A stretch of DNA of 64,000 nucleotides, taken from assembly GCA_020723305.1 (NCBI GenBank), contig DYJC01000020.1, positions 1 to 64,000 of the forward strand, written 5' to 3'. The translations under genes and the position numbers were made by a program. The notes under the pieces were generated by a model. It saw nothing but the letters and a program-made list of their open reading frames with translations. It ran no database searches and had not been told where the DNA came from. Source of the stretch: Desulfosudis oleivorans. GTDB lineage: Bacteria > Desulfobacterota > Desulfobacteria > Desulfobacterales > SURF-7. Shown here one piece after another: positions 1-7,754 of this stretch (positions within the stretch are counted from its first letter, which is position 1; every line of letters starts with the position of its first letter).

Positions 1-38
1 TACGGGTTAAAGGTACAATACCCCACTTTGGTGGAAGG

Positions 39-108
39 CCATAACTATTATCAAGCCGTCCGAGCCGACGCCAAGAGGACGGCGCGGCTCAACGGCATAC
101 CGTTATAC
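39..108 (+). repeat. attC-like palindrome 1 (integron cassette recombination site candidate)
   Basis: Outer boxes ATAAC (41-45) and GTTAT (102-106) are exact complements. Inside them the arms 55-72 and 77-96 pair as an imperfect palindrome with single extra bases, which is the architecture of integron attC sites folded as single strands. The right end resembles the GTTATA end of Vibrio repeats. It lies 20 bases before the first small gene and would close a cassette left of the window. No integrase is visible, so this is inferred from structure only. Confidence 0.5.
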
Positions 109-127
109 ATCCGATTGAGGAAATTTT

Positions 128-439
128 ATGCTTCAGTATAAGATAAATTTTGATGAGATAGAGTGGGAGAAGCCATTTGAAGGTGTTAAATGCAAAATTT
201 ATAAACAAGGTGACAAACAATTACGCCTTGTTGAATACTCTAAAGGAATGCCACCTCATTGGTGTGAGAAAGGGCATTATGGATACATCCTTGATGGCAA
301 GTTCGAAATTGAATACCAAAATGAAAAAATAATCTATCAAGCTGGTGATGGTGTATTTATTCCTGATGGGGAAAAACATAAGCATAGGGCTAAAGTCCTC
401 TCTGATTTTGTAAAAGTAATATTTGTTGAAAATGTATAA
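128..439 (+). CDS. Single-domain cupin protein
   Basis: A 103-residue protein spanning one small cupin barrel. The stretch MPPHWCEKGHYGYILDG has the H-x-H-type first cupin motif, and GDGVFIPDGEKHKHR matches the second motif (G-x5-P-x-G-x2-H). Such proteins bind a metal through these histidines and act as sensors, isomerases or sugar/small-molecule binders; the substrate cannot be read here. There is no signal peptide, so it is cytoplasmic. A GAGG ribosome site precedes ATG 128. The TAA stop is embedded in the TATAAC left box of the next attC-like palindrome, as in integron cassettes. AT-rich composition differs from the genes after 1.9 kb. Confidence 0.8.
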   Translation: MLQYKINFDEIEWEKPFEGVKCKIYKQGDKQLRLVEYSKGMPPHWCEKGHYGYILDGKFEIEYQNEKIIYQAGDGVFIPDGEKHKHRAKVLSDFVKVIFVENV

Positions 440-521
440 CACGCCGCTGTTGCCGTCGCCGAAAGCAGTCGGATATGTTTCACCACTTACCGTGGGCGGC
501 GCGGCAAAGCTTTTCGTAAGC
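434..521 (+). repeat. attC-like palindrome 2
   Basis: The left box GTATAAC (434-440) overlaps the stop codon of the cupin gene. Arms 446-461 and 494-510 pair with unpaired extra bases (GCT-TTGCCG-CGCCG core). The expected right box GTTRRRY is degenerate (CGTAAGC at 515-521). Palindromic shape and position fit attC; the degenerate right end lowers certainty. Confidence 0.42.
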
Positions 522-544
522 AAAATAATGGAGGAAATTTTAGT

Positions 545-1078
545 ATGCATATAATTTTAGGAGCACTGGGTTTAATAATAACTATCCTAATATTATTCCG
601 GAGGCTATCAGATGCAGGGATTGATATTGGTTGGCTCGATCCCTTCAAAGCGCATAGAAGATATAAGTGGCGCAAAGCATATCATGCAAATCCTTTATTT
701 GATATAGATGACCCCATGAAAGCAACTGCTTGCTTAATGTATACAATCGCTAAGTGCTCTGGAGATATTTCAAAGGAAGAAAAATCATATATAATCTCAA
801 TTTTTAAAGAAACTTTCAAGTTGCCTGATAAAGAAGCAACCGAACTGCTTTCAAATTGTAGTTTTTATATTAAAGATGAAAACCAAGTGAAAGACAATTT
901 AGAAAAATTTATGAAAGCAAGTATAGAAAATTTTGCAGATGAGCAGAAGGAAGCAGCTTTTTCATTAATAGAAAAAGTCGCCTTCTGTGAAGGCAATCCA
1001 AATGAAAAACAATCAGAATTGTTGGCCGAAATTAAAGCTATTTTTACACCAAAAAAAGAAACCTTTAGAAAGTGGTAG
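545..1078 (+). CDS. Membrane-anchored TerB-like protein
   Basis: A 177-residue protein. Residues 1-18 form one hydrophobic N-terminal segment followed by a basic stretch (RRYKWRK), so it is probably anchored with the rest in the cytoplasm. Residues about 55-165 are all-helical and resemble the TerB/DjlA-type helical domain (KATACLMYTIAKCSGDIS, then EEKSYIISIF), a fold seen in tellurite-resistance and envelope-stress proteins that may bind metal through acidic residues. The specific function is unknown. A strong GGAGG site precedes ATG 545. It is the second gene of the cassette-like row, with no promoter of its own visible. Confidence 0.55.
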   Translation: MHIILGALGLIITILILFRRLSDAGIDIGWLDPFKAHRRYKWRKAYHANPLFDIDDPMKATACLMYTIAKCSGDISKEEKSYIISIFKETFKLPDKEATELLSNCSFYIKDENQVKDNLEKFMKASIENFADEQKEAAFSLIEKVAFCEGNPNEKQSELLAEIKAIFTPKKETFRKW

Positions 1079-1084
1079 TTTTAT

Positions 1085-1157
1085 TGCTAACCACATGCTT
1101 TACGCGGACTTGTGTTACGCTTCGCTACACACAAGCCGCTAAGCATGGACGTTCGCT
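1085..1157 (+). repeat. attC-like palindrome 3
   Basis: The clearest of the series. Arms 1095-1115 and 1129-1146 pair as ATGCTT / CGCGG / CTTGTGT with extra unpaired bases (TA and A) on one strand only, the asymmetry that sets attC strand choice. Outer boxes are TGCTAAC (1085-1091) and GTTCGCT (1151-1157), imperfectly complementary. It lies just after the stop of the TerB-like gene. Confidence 0.52.
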
Positions 1158-1181
1158 GTATAACAAATTGAGAAAAATAAT

Positions 1182-1436
1182 ATGGATTTCATGGAACAAT
1201 ATTTGGATCGGGCAAATGAAATAATTGGAGAACGGACAAAAGAAGAAGAGCGATATGATAAAGAAGTTTTAAGGTGGCTCCGAAGAGGTAAAGGTATTAA
1301 AAAAGCCATCAATAAAGCAAATCAGAAATACCCGGAGGAGGCCATGGAAGTCACTACTGACAATATTAATGATGTAGCAGCCCATTACGATTATTTATTG
1401 GAGCATGAGAACATCATCCGTAAAATATCGCATTAA
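1182..1436 (+). CDS. Small charged hypothetical protein
   Basis: An 84-residue protein rich in Glu and Lys, predicted helical throughout (KEEERYDKEVLRWLRRGKGI, then KKAINKANQKYP). No membrane segment, cysteine cluster or recognised domain. The central basic stretch LRRGKGIKKAI could be a nucleic-acid-binding helix, but I cannot assign a function. It sits in the cassette-like row between two attC-like palindromes and is followed by an orphan ribbon-helix-helix gene. It does not look like a RelE, BrnT or HigB toxin, so I do not call the two a toxin-antitoxin pair. Start ATG 1182 is chosen because it begins the conserved-looking reading frame; no strong ribosome site is seen. Confidence 0.5.
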   Translation: MDFMEQYLDRANEIIGERTKEEERYDKEVLRWLRRGKGIKKAINKANQKYPEEAMEVTTDNINDVAAHYDYLLEHENIIRKISH

Positions 1437-1445
1437 AAGTCGCTT

Positions 1446-1499
1446 GCAGCGAATCGCGTCACCGGACCCAAAAAGCGGGCCAATGCGCTCAATCGCTGC
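1446..1499 (+). repeat. attC-like palindrome 4 (weak)
   Basis: GCAGCGA at 1446-1452 pairs with TCGCTGC at 1493-1499, and inner segments pair imperfectly around a CGGACCC/GGGCC core. It follows the stop of the preceding gene by about 10 bases. Outer boxes are not recognisable, so it is weaker than sites 1 and 3. Confidence 0.3.
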
Positions 1500-1588
1500 T
1501 CCAAAAAATCACTTGCGCTATAATGCAAATATTATTTCTGCTCGAAAGGCAACCAAAAAAGAGCAAAAACAATATGGGAGTTTCTATC

Positions 1589-1804
1589 ATGAAAAAGGAA
1601 TATGATTTTTCGAAGTCTGTAAAGAATCCTTATGCCAAGCATCTTAAAAGGCAAGTTACTCTTCGTCTTGGAGTTGATGTTATTGATTATTTTAAAAATT
1701 TATCTGAGCAAACCGGAGTCCCATATCAGAATCTCATTAATCTGTACCTGCAAGATTGTGCTCATTCACAAAAAAAACTGAAACTGTACTGGGCTTCTAA
1801 ATAA
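1589..1804 (+). CDS. Ribbon-helix-helix (BrnA/CopG-type) antitoxin-like protein, orphan
   Basis: A 71-residue protein. Residues about 19-60 fit a ribbon-helix-helix DNA-binding domain: beta strand KRQVTLRL, then helix VDVIDYFKNLSEQTG, then VPYQNLINLYLQDCA. This is the pattern of BrnA/CopG-family antitoxins, which repress their own operon and neutralise a partner toxin. No BrnT-like toxin is visible before or after it, so it is an orphan or a solitary regulator. ATG 1589 has GGAG at the right distance; a longer frame opening at 1523 runs over the upstream palindrome and is unlikely. Orphan antitoxins are common passengers of integron cassette arrays. Confidence 0.68.
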   Translation: MKKEYDFSKSVKNPYAKHLKRQVTLRLGVDVIDYFKNLSEQTGVPYQNLINLYLQDCAHSQKKLKLYWASK

Positions 1805-1809
1805 AATAC

Positions 1810-1885
1810 GAAAGCAGGGCGTTTAGGATAAGAGATCGAATCATACTGCTAAGCCCGCCTTCATCTTTGGCGCGTTTATCCTAAC
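1810..1885 (+). repeat. attC-like palindrome 5
   Basis: Two nested inverted repeats: GTTTAGGATAA (1821-1831) with TTATCCTAAC (1876-1885), and GAAAGCAGGGCGTTTAG (1810-1826) with CTGCTAAGCCCGCCTTC (1846-1862), the latter with extra bases on one arm. It starts right after the ribbon-helix-helix gene and ends 10 bases before the next gene. Confidence 0.38.
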
Positions 1886-1895
1886 GGAGTAAACC

Positions 1896-2324
1896 ATGAG
1901 CAACAAGACAGCCGTCACGATTTCACTGCTCCTCGGGCTCGGACTGCTCGCCGGGTCCGGTTACATGTTTTTCAACACGAGGCAGTTGATATCCGACGGA
2001 GGGAAAGCTCCGGGTATTGTGGTGGGCTTCGAGCGACGTTCTTCAAAAAGCGGCAGCAGCGATTATCCCGTGATCGAGTTCACTACCCCCTCCGGCGAGA
2101 TCCGCCGTTTTACCACATCCGGCGCTGGCGACTATGCCAAGGGTGAAGCCGTGGAGGTGATTTATGACTCCGCTGATCCGGCCAGTGCCCGAGTCAATGT
2201 ATTCATCGAGAAGTGGCTGGGCACTCTTGCCCTAAGCGCCTTTGGCCTGTTGTGCCTGGGCGTCGGTATTGGCACGTTGCTCTACGAGCGGGTTCGCAAG
2301 AAAGCCGGTACAGGAAACGGATAG
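1896..2324 (+). CDS. DUF3592-type two-helix membrane protein
   Basis: A 142-residue protein with a hydrophobic helix at residues about 6-30 and a second at about 107-130. Between them lies a beta-rich soluble segment (PGIVVGFERR, YPVIEFTTPSGE, VIYDSADPASARV) typical of DUF3592 proteins, whose role is unknown. Topology suggests the middle domain faces the periplasm. GGAG (1886-1889) precedes ATG 1896. It is the last gene of the same-strand row, has higher GC than its left neighbours and is not followed by an attC-like palindrome. A short hairpin (TTCCATG 2347-2353 with CATGGAA 2363-2369) separates it from the convergent lpxK. Confidence 0.7.
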   Translation: MSNKTAVTISLLLGLGLLAGSGYMFFNTRQLISDGGKAPGIVVGFERRSSKSGSSDYPVIEFTTPSGEIRRFTTSGAGDYAKGEAVEVIYDSADPASARVNVFIEKWLGTLALSAFGLLCLGVGIGTLLYERVRKKAGTGNG

Positions 2325-2387
2325 CGATGATTTTAAAAAGGTGTACTTCCATGGCAAAAGATCATGGAAAGTCAGGAAACAGGTCAA

Positions 2388-3554
2388 TCAGGGCTTTTTT
2401 GACATGTTGTAGTTCTCTATTTTTGTAAGAATCAACTCCTGGAATTTCTTTTCCTCATGGATGGAGATGGATACGCCGATCACCCCAAGGGGAAGGGGCC
2501 ATTGGAAGCGTCCGGCGATTCTGGAAAAATCTTTTTCCGTAGTGATGACCATTTCCGCGTTGTTCTTCCTTGCAGCCTGCATGATCCCTGAAAAATCCGT
2601 CTCATTGTATTCATGATGATCGGAGAACTCCAGATATCCTGCAATCCGGCATCCAAGCGTTGCGGCGGATTTACGAAAGTCGATGTTTTTTGCAATTCCG
2701 GAAAATGCAAAAACAGATTTGCCTTTCAGGATGGATGGATCTTGCGGAGAAGGCGCTGGATTTCCTCCGGACTTATCATCGCCTGACAAGATGATGCTGT
2801 GAATATATGGCCTGTGAGAGGATAAGAACAGCGGGGTATGGGAAGCAAACGCTTCCAGGCCGTTTTTTGAAAGCTGTTCCAGAAGGGATTTTCCCGGCTC
2901 AGGTGAATTTCCAGCTCTGGTCAGGATCATGATATCTGCCCGCTGGATCATTGCAACAGGCTCCCGCAGTGTGCCCCTGGGAAGCAGATGACCGTTTCCA
3001 AACGGATGGTTTGCGTCCAGGAGAAGGATGTTCAGATCCCGTTTCAGTTTCCGGTGCTGGAAACCATCATCCAGAAGGAGGATATCAGGTGAAAATTTTT
3101 CAATGGCCAGCAACCCGGCCTGATACCGGTTGCTCCAGACCACGACCGGAACATCTTGAAGCTGTTTTGCCATCATATGGGGCTCGTCGCCCGCCATATG
3201 GGAAGGAAGCAGAATTTTTTTTCCATCACACACAATGCCGCCTGTTTTGGAGGATTTTCCTCCATATCCCCTGCTGACAATCGCAACCCGGAAACCGGAG
3301 TTTTTCAGCATGGTTGCGAGATAAACCGTCATCGGTGTTTTGCCGGTTCCGCCGACGGTAATATTACCGATAGAGATGACCATGCAGGGCAGACTGCCGG
3401 AACGTTCCGGATGATTTTGGAAAGAACGGTCACGGATTTTCAATACGCCGCCGTAACAGTGGGAAAGCCCGGTCAGGAGCCGTTCCAGGGGAATGGCTTT
3501 CGGCTTCCCGTCGTCATTCATGATGGATTCAATTTTTTTTTTCAGCAGTCCCAT
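2388..3554 (-). CDS. lpxK: Tetraacyldisaccharide 4'-kinase LpxK
   Basis: Catalyses the sixth step of lipid A synthesis, phosphorylating the 4' position of the tetraacyldisaccharide at the inner membrane. The P-loop GNITVGGTGKT is at residues about 63-73, followed by VSRGYGG and the LpxK signatures AGDEP, DDGFQHRKLKRD and GNGHLLPRG. I start at ATG 3554 (388 residues, MGLLKKKIES), which matches where LpxK proteins begin. The frame is open to another ATG at 3632, but the extra 26 residues are unlike the family and cover a short direct repeat of GTTTGCCG. The gene follows lptG closely on the same strand, so it is probably cotranscribed with the LPS-export genes. E. coli LpxK is about 328 residues; the extra length here is mostly in the C-terminal third. 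Confidence 0.93.
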   Translation of the reverse strand: MGLLKKKIESIMNDDGKPKAIPLERLLTGLSHCYGGVLKIRDRSFQNHPERSGSLPCMVISIGNITVGGTGKTPMTVYLATMLKNSGFRVAIVSRGYGGKSSKTGGIVCDGKKILLPSHMAGDEPHMMAKQLQDVPVVVWSNRYQAGLLAIEKFSPDILLLDDGFQHRKLKRDLNILLLDANHPFGNGHLLPRGTLREPVAMIQRADIMILTRAGNSPEPGKSLLEQLSKNGLEAFASHTPLFLSSHRPYIHSIILSGDDKSGGNPAPSPQDPSILKGKSVFAFSGIAKNIDFRKSAATLGCRIAGYLEFSDHHEYNETDFSGIMQAARKNNAEMVITTEKDFSRIAGRFQWPLPLGVIGVSISIHEEKKFQELILTKIENYNMSKKP

Positions 3555-3637
3555 GGTGTCCGTTTGCCGGTTTGCCGGTTTGCCTGTTGGCCGGTGGGAG
3601 CGGCTTCCAGCCGCGAAGAACCACACCGGCATTCATA

Positions 3638-4711
3638 TCACTCGGTATTTAACAGGATAATCCCGCAAGTACAAGACAGAATAAAGTTTGCCATCCATGC
3701 GGCAATCACAGGCGGCAGCAGTTCTCCATATCCCAGAGAGATACAGAAGCTGTGAAAAAACCAGTAGATAAAGGCGAGGCAGATGCCGATTGCAATGTTC
3801 ATCGCAAGGCCTTTCCTCTGCTGTCCGGACAATACAACGCCAAACCCCGTGATGCACATCAGAAAGCAGGCAAAAGGAAAGGCCAGTTTTCCATGCAGGT
3901 CAACCCGATACAGAATCGGATCATACCCTTCTGTATTCAGTTTTTTTACATATCGAATCATCTCCCGTATATTCATTTCTTCGGGTTTTTTAATGACGCT
4001 TTTCAGATCTTCCGGTTGAAGATCAAGAAGGATCAGTTTTTCTTTCATTGACGTTGAAGTAAAAAACAGGTCGTCCTTACTGGAAGTCAGCTCTAGAACT
4101 TCCTGCAATTGCCATGTTCCATTGAGGAAGCGCGCTTTCTGTGCATCGACTCTTCGGATCAGCTTAAACTGGTTGTCAAAATAATAGAGAGTAATTCCGG
4201 AAAGAGTCTTCTCTATATGGTTGTAATAGTTGATATGAATGATGACATCATTCTTTCTGATCCAGATATCGTTATCCCGTGTAGTGGTGACGCTCTGATT
4301 TTTGATTTCGCGCCGGACATTGTTTGCTTTTGTCTGGGCTGTTGGAACAATGGTTTCGGAAAGAAGAAAATAGGAGAGAGTCAGGCCAAGCCCCAACATC
4401 ACCACCGGCTTCAGCAAGCTCATAATTCTTACACCACTGCTTTTCAGAGCCAGGATTTCATTGTTTTTCACCATAAGACAAAAAACAATAATCGTGGCAA
4501 GTGCGGAGCATGCCGGCATCAGCATCGTGAAAATATGCGGAACCTTGAGCAGGATATATCCCAGACCATACAATAAGGGAATTTCCAGTTTCATGAAATA
4601 TCCGATCCTGGTGAGATAATCAATAATGACAAACAAGGCAATGATGACGCCCTGAACAAGACCAAGATATTTAAAAAACTCTTTCAGAATGTATTTTTGA
4701 ATGATCAGCAC
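3638..4711 (-). CDS. lptG: LPS export permease LptG
   Basis: One of the two transmembrane subunits of the LptB2FG transporter that extracts LPS from the inner membrane toward LptC. The 357-residue protein has the expected layout: three N-terminal membrane helices, a periplasmic beta-jellyroll (about residues 110-260, with IWIRKNDVIIHI) and three C-terminal helices (LAFPFACFLMCITGFGVVLS). The start is GTG 4711, which overlaps the lptF stop and gives the family's usual length; a longer frame to 4903 merely reads through lptF sequence. Overlap implies translational coupling. Second position in the pair and length favour LptG over LptF. Confidence 0.9.
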   Translation of the reverse strand: MLIIQKYILKEFFKYLGLVQGVIIALFVIIDYLTRIGYFMKLEIPLLYGLGYILLKVPHIFTMLMPACSALATIIVFCLMVKNNEILALKSSGVRIMSLLKPVVMLGLGLTLSYFLLSETIVPTAQTKANNVRREIKNQSVTTTRDNDIWIRKNDVIIHINYYNHIEKTLSGITLYYFDNQFKLIRRVDAQKARFLNGTWQLQEVLELTSSKDDLFFTSTSMKEKLILLDLQPEDLKSVIKKPEEMNIREMIRYVKKLNTEGYDPILYRVDLHGKLAFPFACFLMCITGFGVVLSGQQRKGLAMNIAIGICLAFIYWFFHSFCISLGYGELLPPVIAAWMANFILSCTCGIILLNTE

Positions 4712-5901
4712 GGGTCGTTTTGATTTTGTTTTGATTTTATCCAGTTCCAGATCCGGTAAAATAGATCGGAAACATAATCCAGGCCAATGGTTTTTTCTTG
4801 TGCAACCCGGATGAGAAACCATAATCCAACACTTCCGATAAACAGATTGGGCACCCACATCCCAATAAAAGCCGAGCACAGACCGGATCTTACGGAAGAC
4901 CATCCGATTCCAAGAAGCAGATAATAGATTAAAAAGCAGAACAGCCCCATACCCAGCCCGGATGACTGTTTTAAAAAGGCGGATTTTAGCCCAAGAGGAA
5001 CAGCCAGTAACCCCAGGGCAAAACAGGCAAACGGTATGGAGAATTTTTCATTCAGTTCCATAAGCGCATCGTTACGCTCCGCCTCGCTGGTTTTTGGATG
5101 ATGAATAAAGGCCCTTAATTCCGACAGGGTCATCTCCTTCCTTGCCTTGTTTCCTTCCTGAGACTGTTGAATGCTTTTTTTAAAATCAATATGAATATCA
5201 TAGGTGTCAAAACGGATGGTGTGCACAGACTGATCCGAGATGTTTACCCGGTTAATGATGCCATTGTTCAGTCGCATAGTGATTGCGGTCTTGTCTTTGT
5301 TCATCATTTTTGAGCCGGAAGGTGCGATAACCGTACTTCTGCTTTTTTCATCCCGCTGATCTTCGATCAGAACATCGTACAGCTTTTTTCCCTGAGGATC
5401 GATCCGGTTCACGTAAATCATGATGTTGTCAAAACTGTCGTTAAAGACTCTTTCTTTGAGAGCCGCATCGGTAAAAGAAGAGGCGATATCTATTGTAAGT
5501 TTTTTATACGAGGAATTACCCCAGGAGATCCCGTAAACGGTCATGATCAGTGTTGACAGCCATCCCAGCAGGCAGAACAGAAAAACCGGTGGAAGCAGGC
5601 TGTATATGCTGCCGCCCCCTACTTTAATGGCAATGATCTCATTGTCACCGGCCATTCGGAGGAAAGTCAGCAGAATGGACATCATGATGGACATGGGAAT
5701 GGTGAATTGAAAAAAAGACGGCATGGAATAAACAATCAGAAAGAAAAAGGATGCAATACTCGCCTGATAATTCACAATCATGTTCATGATTTCAAGAACT
5801 TGTGCAAGAAGAAAAACAAAGGTCAGAAAAGCCATGGTGAGGAAAAAGGCGGGAATCATCTCCCGGAAAATATGCCTGTTGATTATGGTGTTTATTTTCA
5901 T
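4705..5901 (-). CDS. lptF: LPS export permease LptF
   Basis: Partner of LptG in the LPS exporter. The 398-residue protein begins KINTIINRHIFREMIPAF, the typical amphipathic entry to the first helix. It continues with three helices, a periplasmic jellyroll domain (about 115-290) and three final helices with the family's FALGLLAVPLGL pattern. ATG 5901 is preferred over TTG 5922, which adds only seven residues. The stop overlaps the GTG start of lptG. The gene follows the GspE/PilT-like gene by about 70 bases on the same strand. Confidence 0.9.
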   Translation of the reverse strand: MKINTIINRHIFREMIPAFFLTMAFLTFVFLLAQVLEIMNMIVNYQASIASFFFLIVYSMPSFFQFTIPMSIMMSILLTFLRMAGDNEIIAIKVGGGSIYSLLPPVFLFCLLGWLSTLIMTVYGISWGNSSYKKLTIDIASSFTDAALKERVFNDSFDNIMIYVNRIDPQGKKLYDVLIEDQRDEKSRSTVIAPSGSKMMNKDKTAITMRLNNGIINRVNISDQSVHTIRFDTYDIHIDFKKSIQQSQEGNKARKEMTLSELRAFIHHPKTSEAERNDALMELNEKFSIPFACFALGLLAVPLGLKSAFLKQSSGLGMGLFCFLIYYLLLGIGWSSVRSGLCSAFIGMWVPNLFIGSVGLWFLIRVAQEKTIGLDYVSDLFYRIWNWIKSKQNQNDPC

Positions 5902-5969
5902 ATGGTTATGGCTAAGATTCAAGACCCCGTTGTTTTTCTATCAAGATTCAGGCGCAGACTTGAAATTTA

Positions 5970-7583
5970 TCATCCACCTGTTTTTGGAGGGGTCTTCACC
6001 CGGCCAGTCAATTCACGATAATACTGTTCATCTTCCACGAAAACAAGCCCGTCATCAAATTTGATCATCCCGCTATTGAATAGTTTTGCTATGGCAAGAT
6101 CAATTGATTCAAAAGACTCAGATCCTGCTTGCATCTGTGATCTGATATGACTTGTATTTTTTTCTTTTATCAGATTTTTAATTTTATACGTGTTGATGAG
6201 CTTCTCAACTGCCAATATTCTTCCTGCTTCATTTTTTCGTGGAATCAATCTCTGTGATAAAACCAGGAGCAGACAATCTGCCAGCATTGTCCGGATAAGA
6301 TTTTGTCTATGCTGTTCAAACATGTTAATGACCCGGTCAAAAATGGAAGTGGAATAATCCGCATGAATTGAGCTTAACACAAGATGGCCGGTTCCGGCGG
6401 CCTGCAAAGCGATTTCAAAGGTTTCTTTGTCTCTCATCTCCCCAATCACAATCACATCCGGAGCCTGTCTGAAAACATGCCTGAGTCCGGCAGCAAAAGA
6501 TTCTGTGTCCGACCCGATCTCCCTCTGATTGATATTGCTCATTTTATGTTTATGCAAAATCTCAATGGGGTCTTCAAGGGTCACAATATTACATTTTTTA
6601 TTGGTATTGATAAAATCGATCATGGCACTCAGGGTTGTTGTTTTCCCATGCCCTGCCGGACCGCATACCAAAATCAATCCCTGGGGTTTCAGTAAAAAAT
6701 TTTTTATCCAATCCGGAAGATGAAGTGAATCTAAAGAAGGCTTTTCATCTACAAGAGACCGCATCGCAATCGATATGGAGCCTCTTTGCTTGTATACATT
6801 TACCCTGAAGCGGCCGATACCTGGAAACGATACGGCAAAATCAAACTCATTGGTCTTTGCGAAGTTATCCCAATCATTATAGGATATAAGTTCACGCGCA
6901 TATCTTTCACAATCCGTGGTTGTAAGTGCCGGTAACGGGAGGCGCTTCAATATATTGTCGATCCTTATGGAAGGGGCAACCCCTGCTGTAAATAAAATAT
7001 CGCTTGCGCCCGAATTCGTTAAGCTCTTCAACAACGATTGCAAATCCGGAATTTCACCAACGGCTCCATCATGGACTTTTACCATTTTCGCCACATTCTT
7101 ACCGATCAATGGCTTATCATGGCGATCCGGGAGGCATTTGAGAGCGGCTTCCATCATAAAAGCAGGCAACACCAATGCCCGAATCTTTTTCCCGAGCATG
7201 AACTCAATCTCACTGATAGCAATAAAATCCTGAGGATTCAGCATCGCAAGGGTAACGGTTGTCCCATCCGCTGCAACCGGCAACACCTTTAAAGAAATGA
7301 TTTTTTCACGCGGCAGTAAACCCAATATTTCTGATGGGATATTCATTTTATATAAATTGATTCCAGGGACACCCAGTTTTTGACTAAGGATTTCTATCAG
7401 ATTATCGATTGTAATAAATCCCATTTCAATTAAGATTGAACCTAACTGCCCTCCGACCTGTGTCTGCCTTTTTAATACCGCCTGAAGCTGTTTTTCATTT
7501 ATAAGCCCGGATTGGACCAGGATTTCTCCAAGACGTTGTTTGCTCTTTGCCGCTTCACTTTTTTTATTTATACTTTTTTCCAT
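5970..7583 (-). CDS. Secretion/pilus ATPase with MshE-type N-terminus and PilT-like motor
   Basis: A 537-residue hexameric-type ATPase. Residues about 15-150 contain an MshE/GspE N-terminal module (RLGEILVQSGLINEKQL, LGVPGINL), which in relatives binds cyclic di-GMP or inner-membrane partners. Residues about 180-490 are the PilT/VirB11 motor: Walker A GPAGHGKTTT (308-317), Walker B VIVIGEMRD (about 377-385) and GTGHLVLSSIHA (397-408). The motor is closer to retraction ATPases (PilT/PilU) than to assembly ATPases, since the tetracysteine zinc motif of GspE/PilB is absent. It may control twitching or adhesion. No pilin genes are nearby. Confidence 0.82.
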   Translation of the reverse strand: MEKSINKKSEAAKSKQRLGEILVQSGLINEKQLQAVLKRQTQVGGQLGSILIEMGFITIDNLIEILSQKLGVPGINLYKMNIPSEILGLLPREKIISLKVLPVAADGTTVTLAMLNPQDFIAISEIEFMLGKKIRALVLPAFMMEAALKCLPDRHDKPLIGKNVAKMVKVHDGAVGEIPDLQSLLKSLTNSGASDILFTAGVAPSIRIDNILKRLPLPALTTTDCERYARELISYNDWDNFAKTNEFDFAVSFPGIGRFRVNVYKQRGSISIAMRSLVDEKPSLDSLHLPDWIKNFLLKPQGLILVCGPAGHGKTTTLSAMIDFINTNKKCNIVTLEDPIEILHKHKMSNINQREIGSDTESFAAGLRHVFRQAPDVIVIGEMRDKETFEIALQAAGTGHLVLSSIHADYSTSIFDRVINMFEQHRQNLIRTMLADCLLLVLSQRLIPRKNEAGRILAVEKLINTYKIKNLIKEKNTSHIRSQMQAGSESFESIDLAIAKLFNSGMIKFDDGLVFVEDEQYYRELTGRVKTPPKTGG

Positions 7584-7754
7584 ATGGGTCTCCTTCGAGC
7601 GAGGTGATTTTTTTAGAAAGGGAAATAATTATTGGATAAGACGTAGCTATTTTTAGAGATGAGCATATCGGAAAGGCACTTGTGTGTCAACGGCAATATC
7701 TATGCAACATGCAGAGAGGTGTTTGAAAAGTTGAAAACAGTTGAAGGGTCACAC

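Noticed and set aside
1182-1804. Toxin-antitoxin pair
   Set aside because: The upstream 84-residue protein is not like BrnT, RelE or other known toxins, and a palindrome separates the genes.
3156-3755. 199-residue plus-strand frame antisense to lpxK
   Set aside because: Shadow of lpxK/lptG: composition follows the antisense strand, no ribosome site or domain.
4712-4903. N-terminal extension of LptG
   Set aside because: It overlaps lptF coding sequence and is not LptG-like; GTG 4711 gives the usual length.
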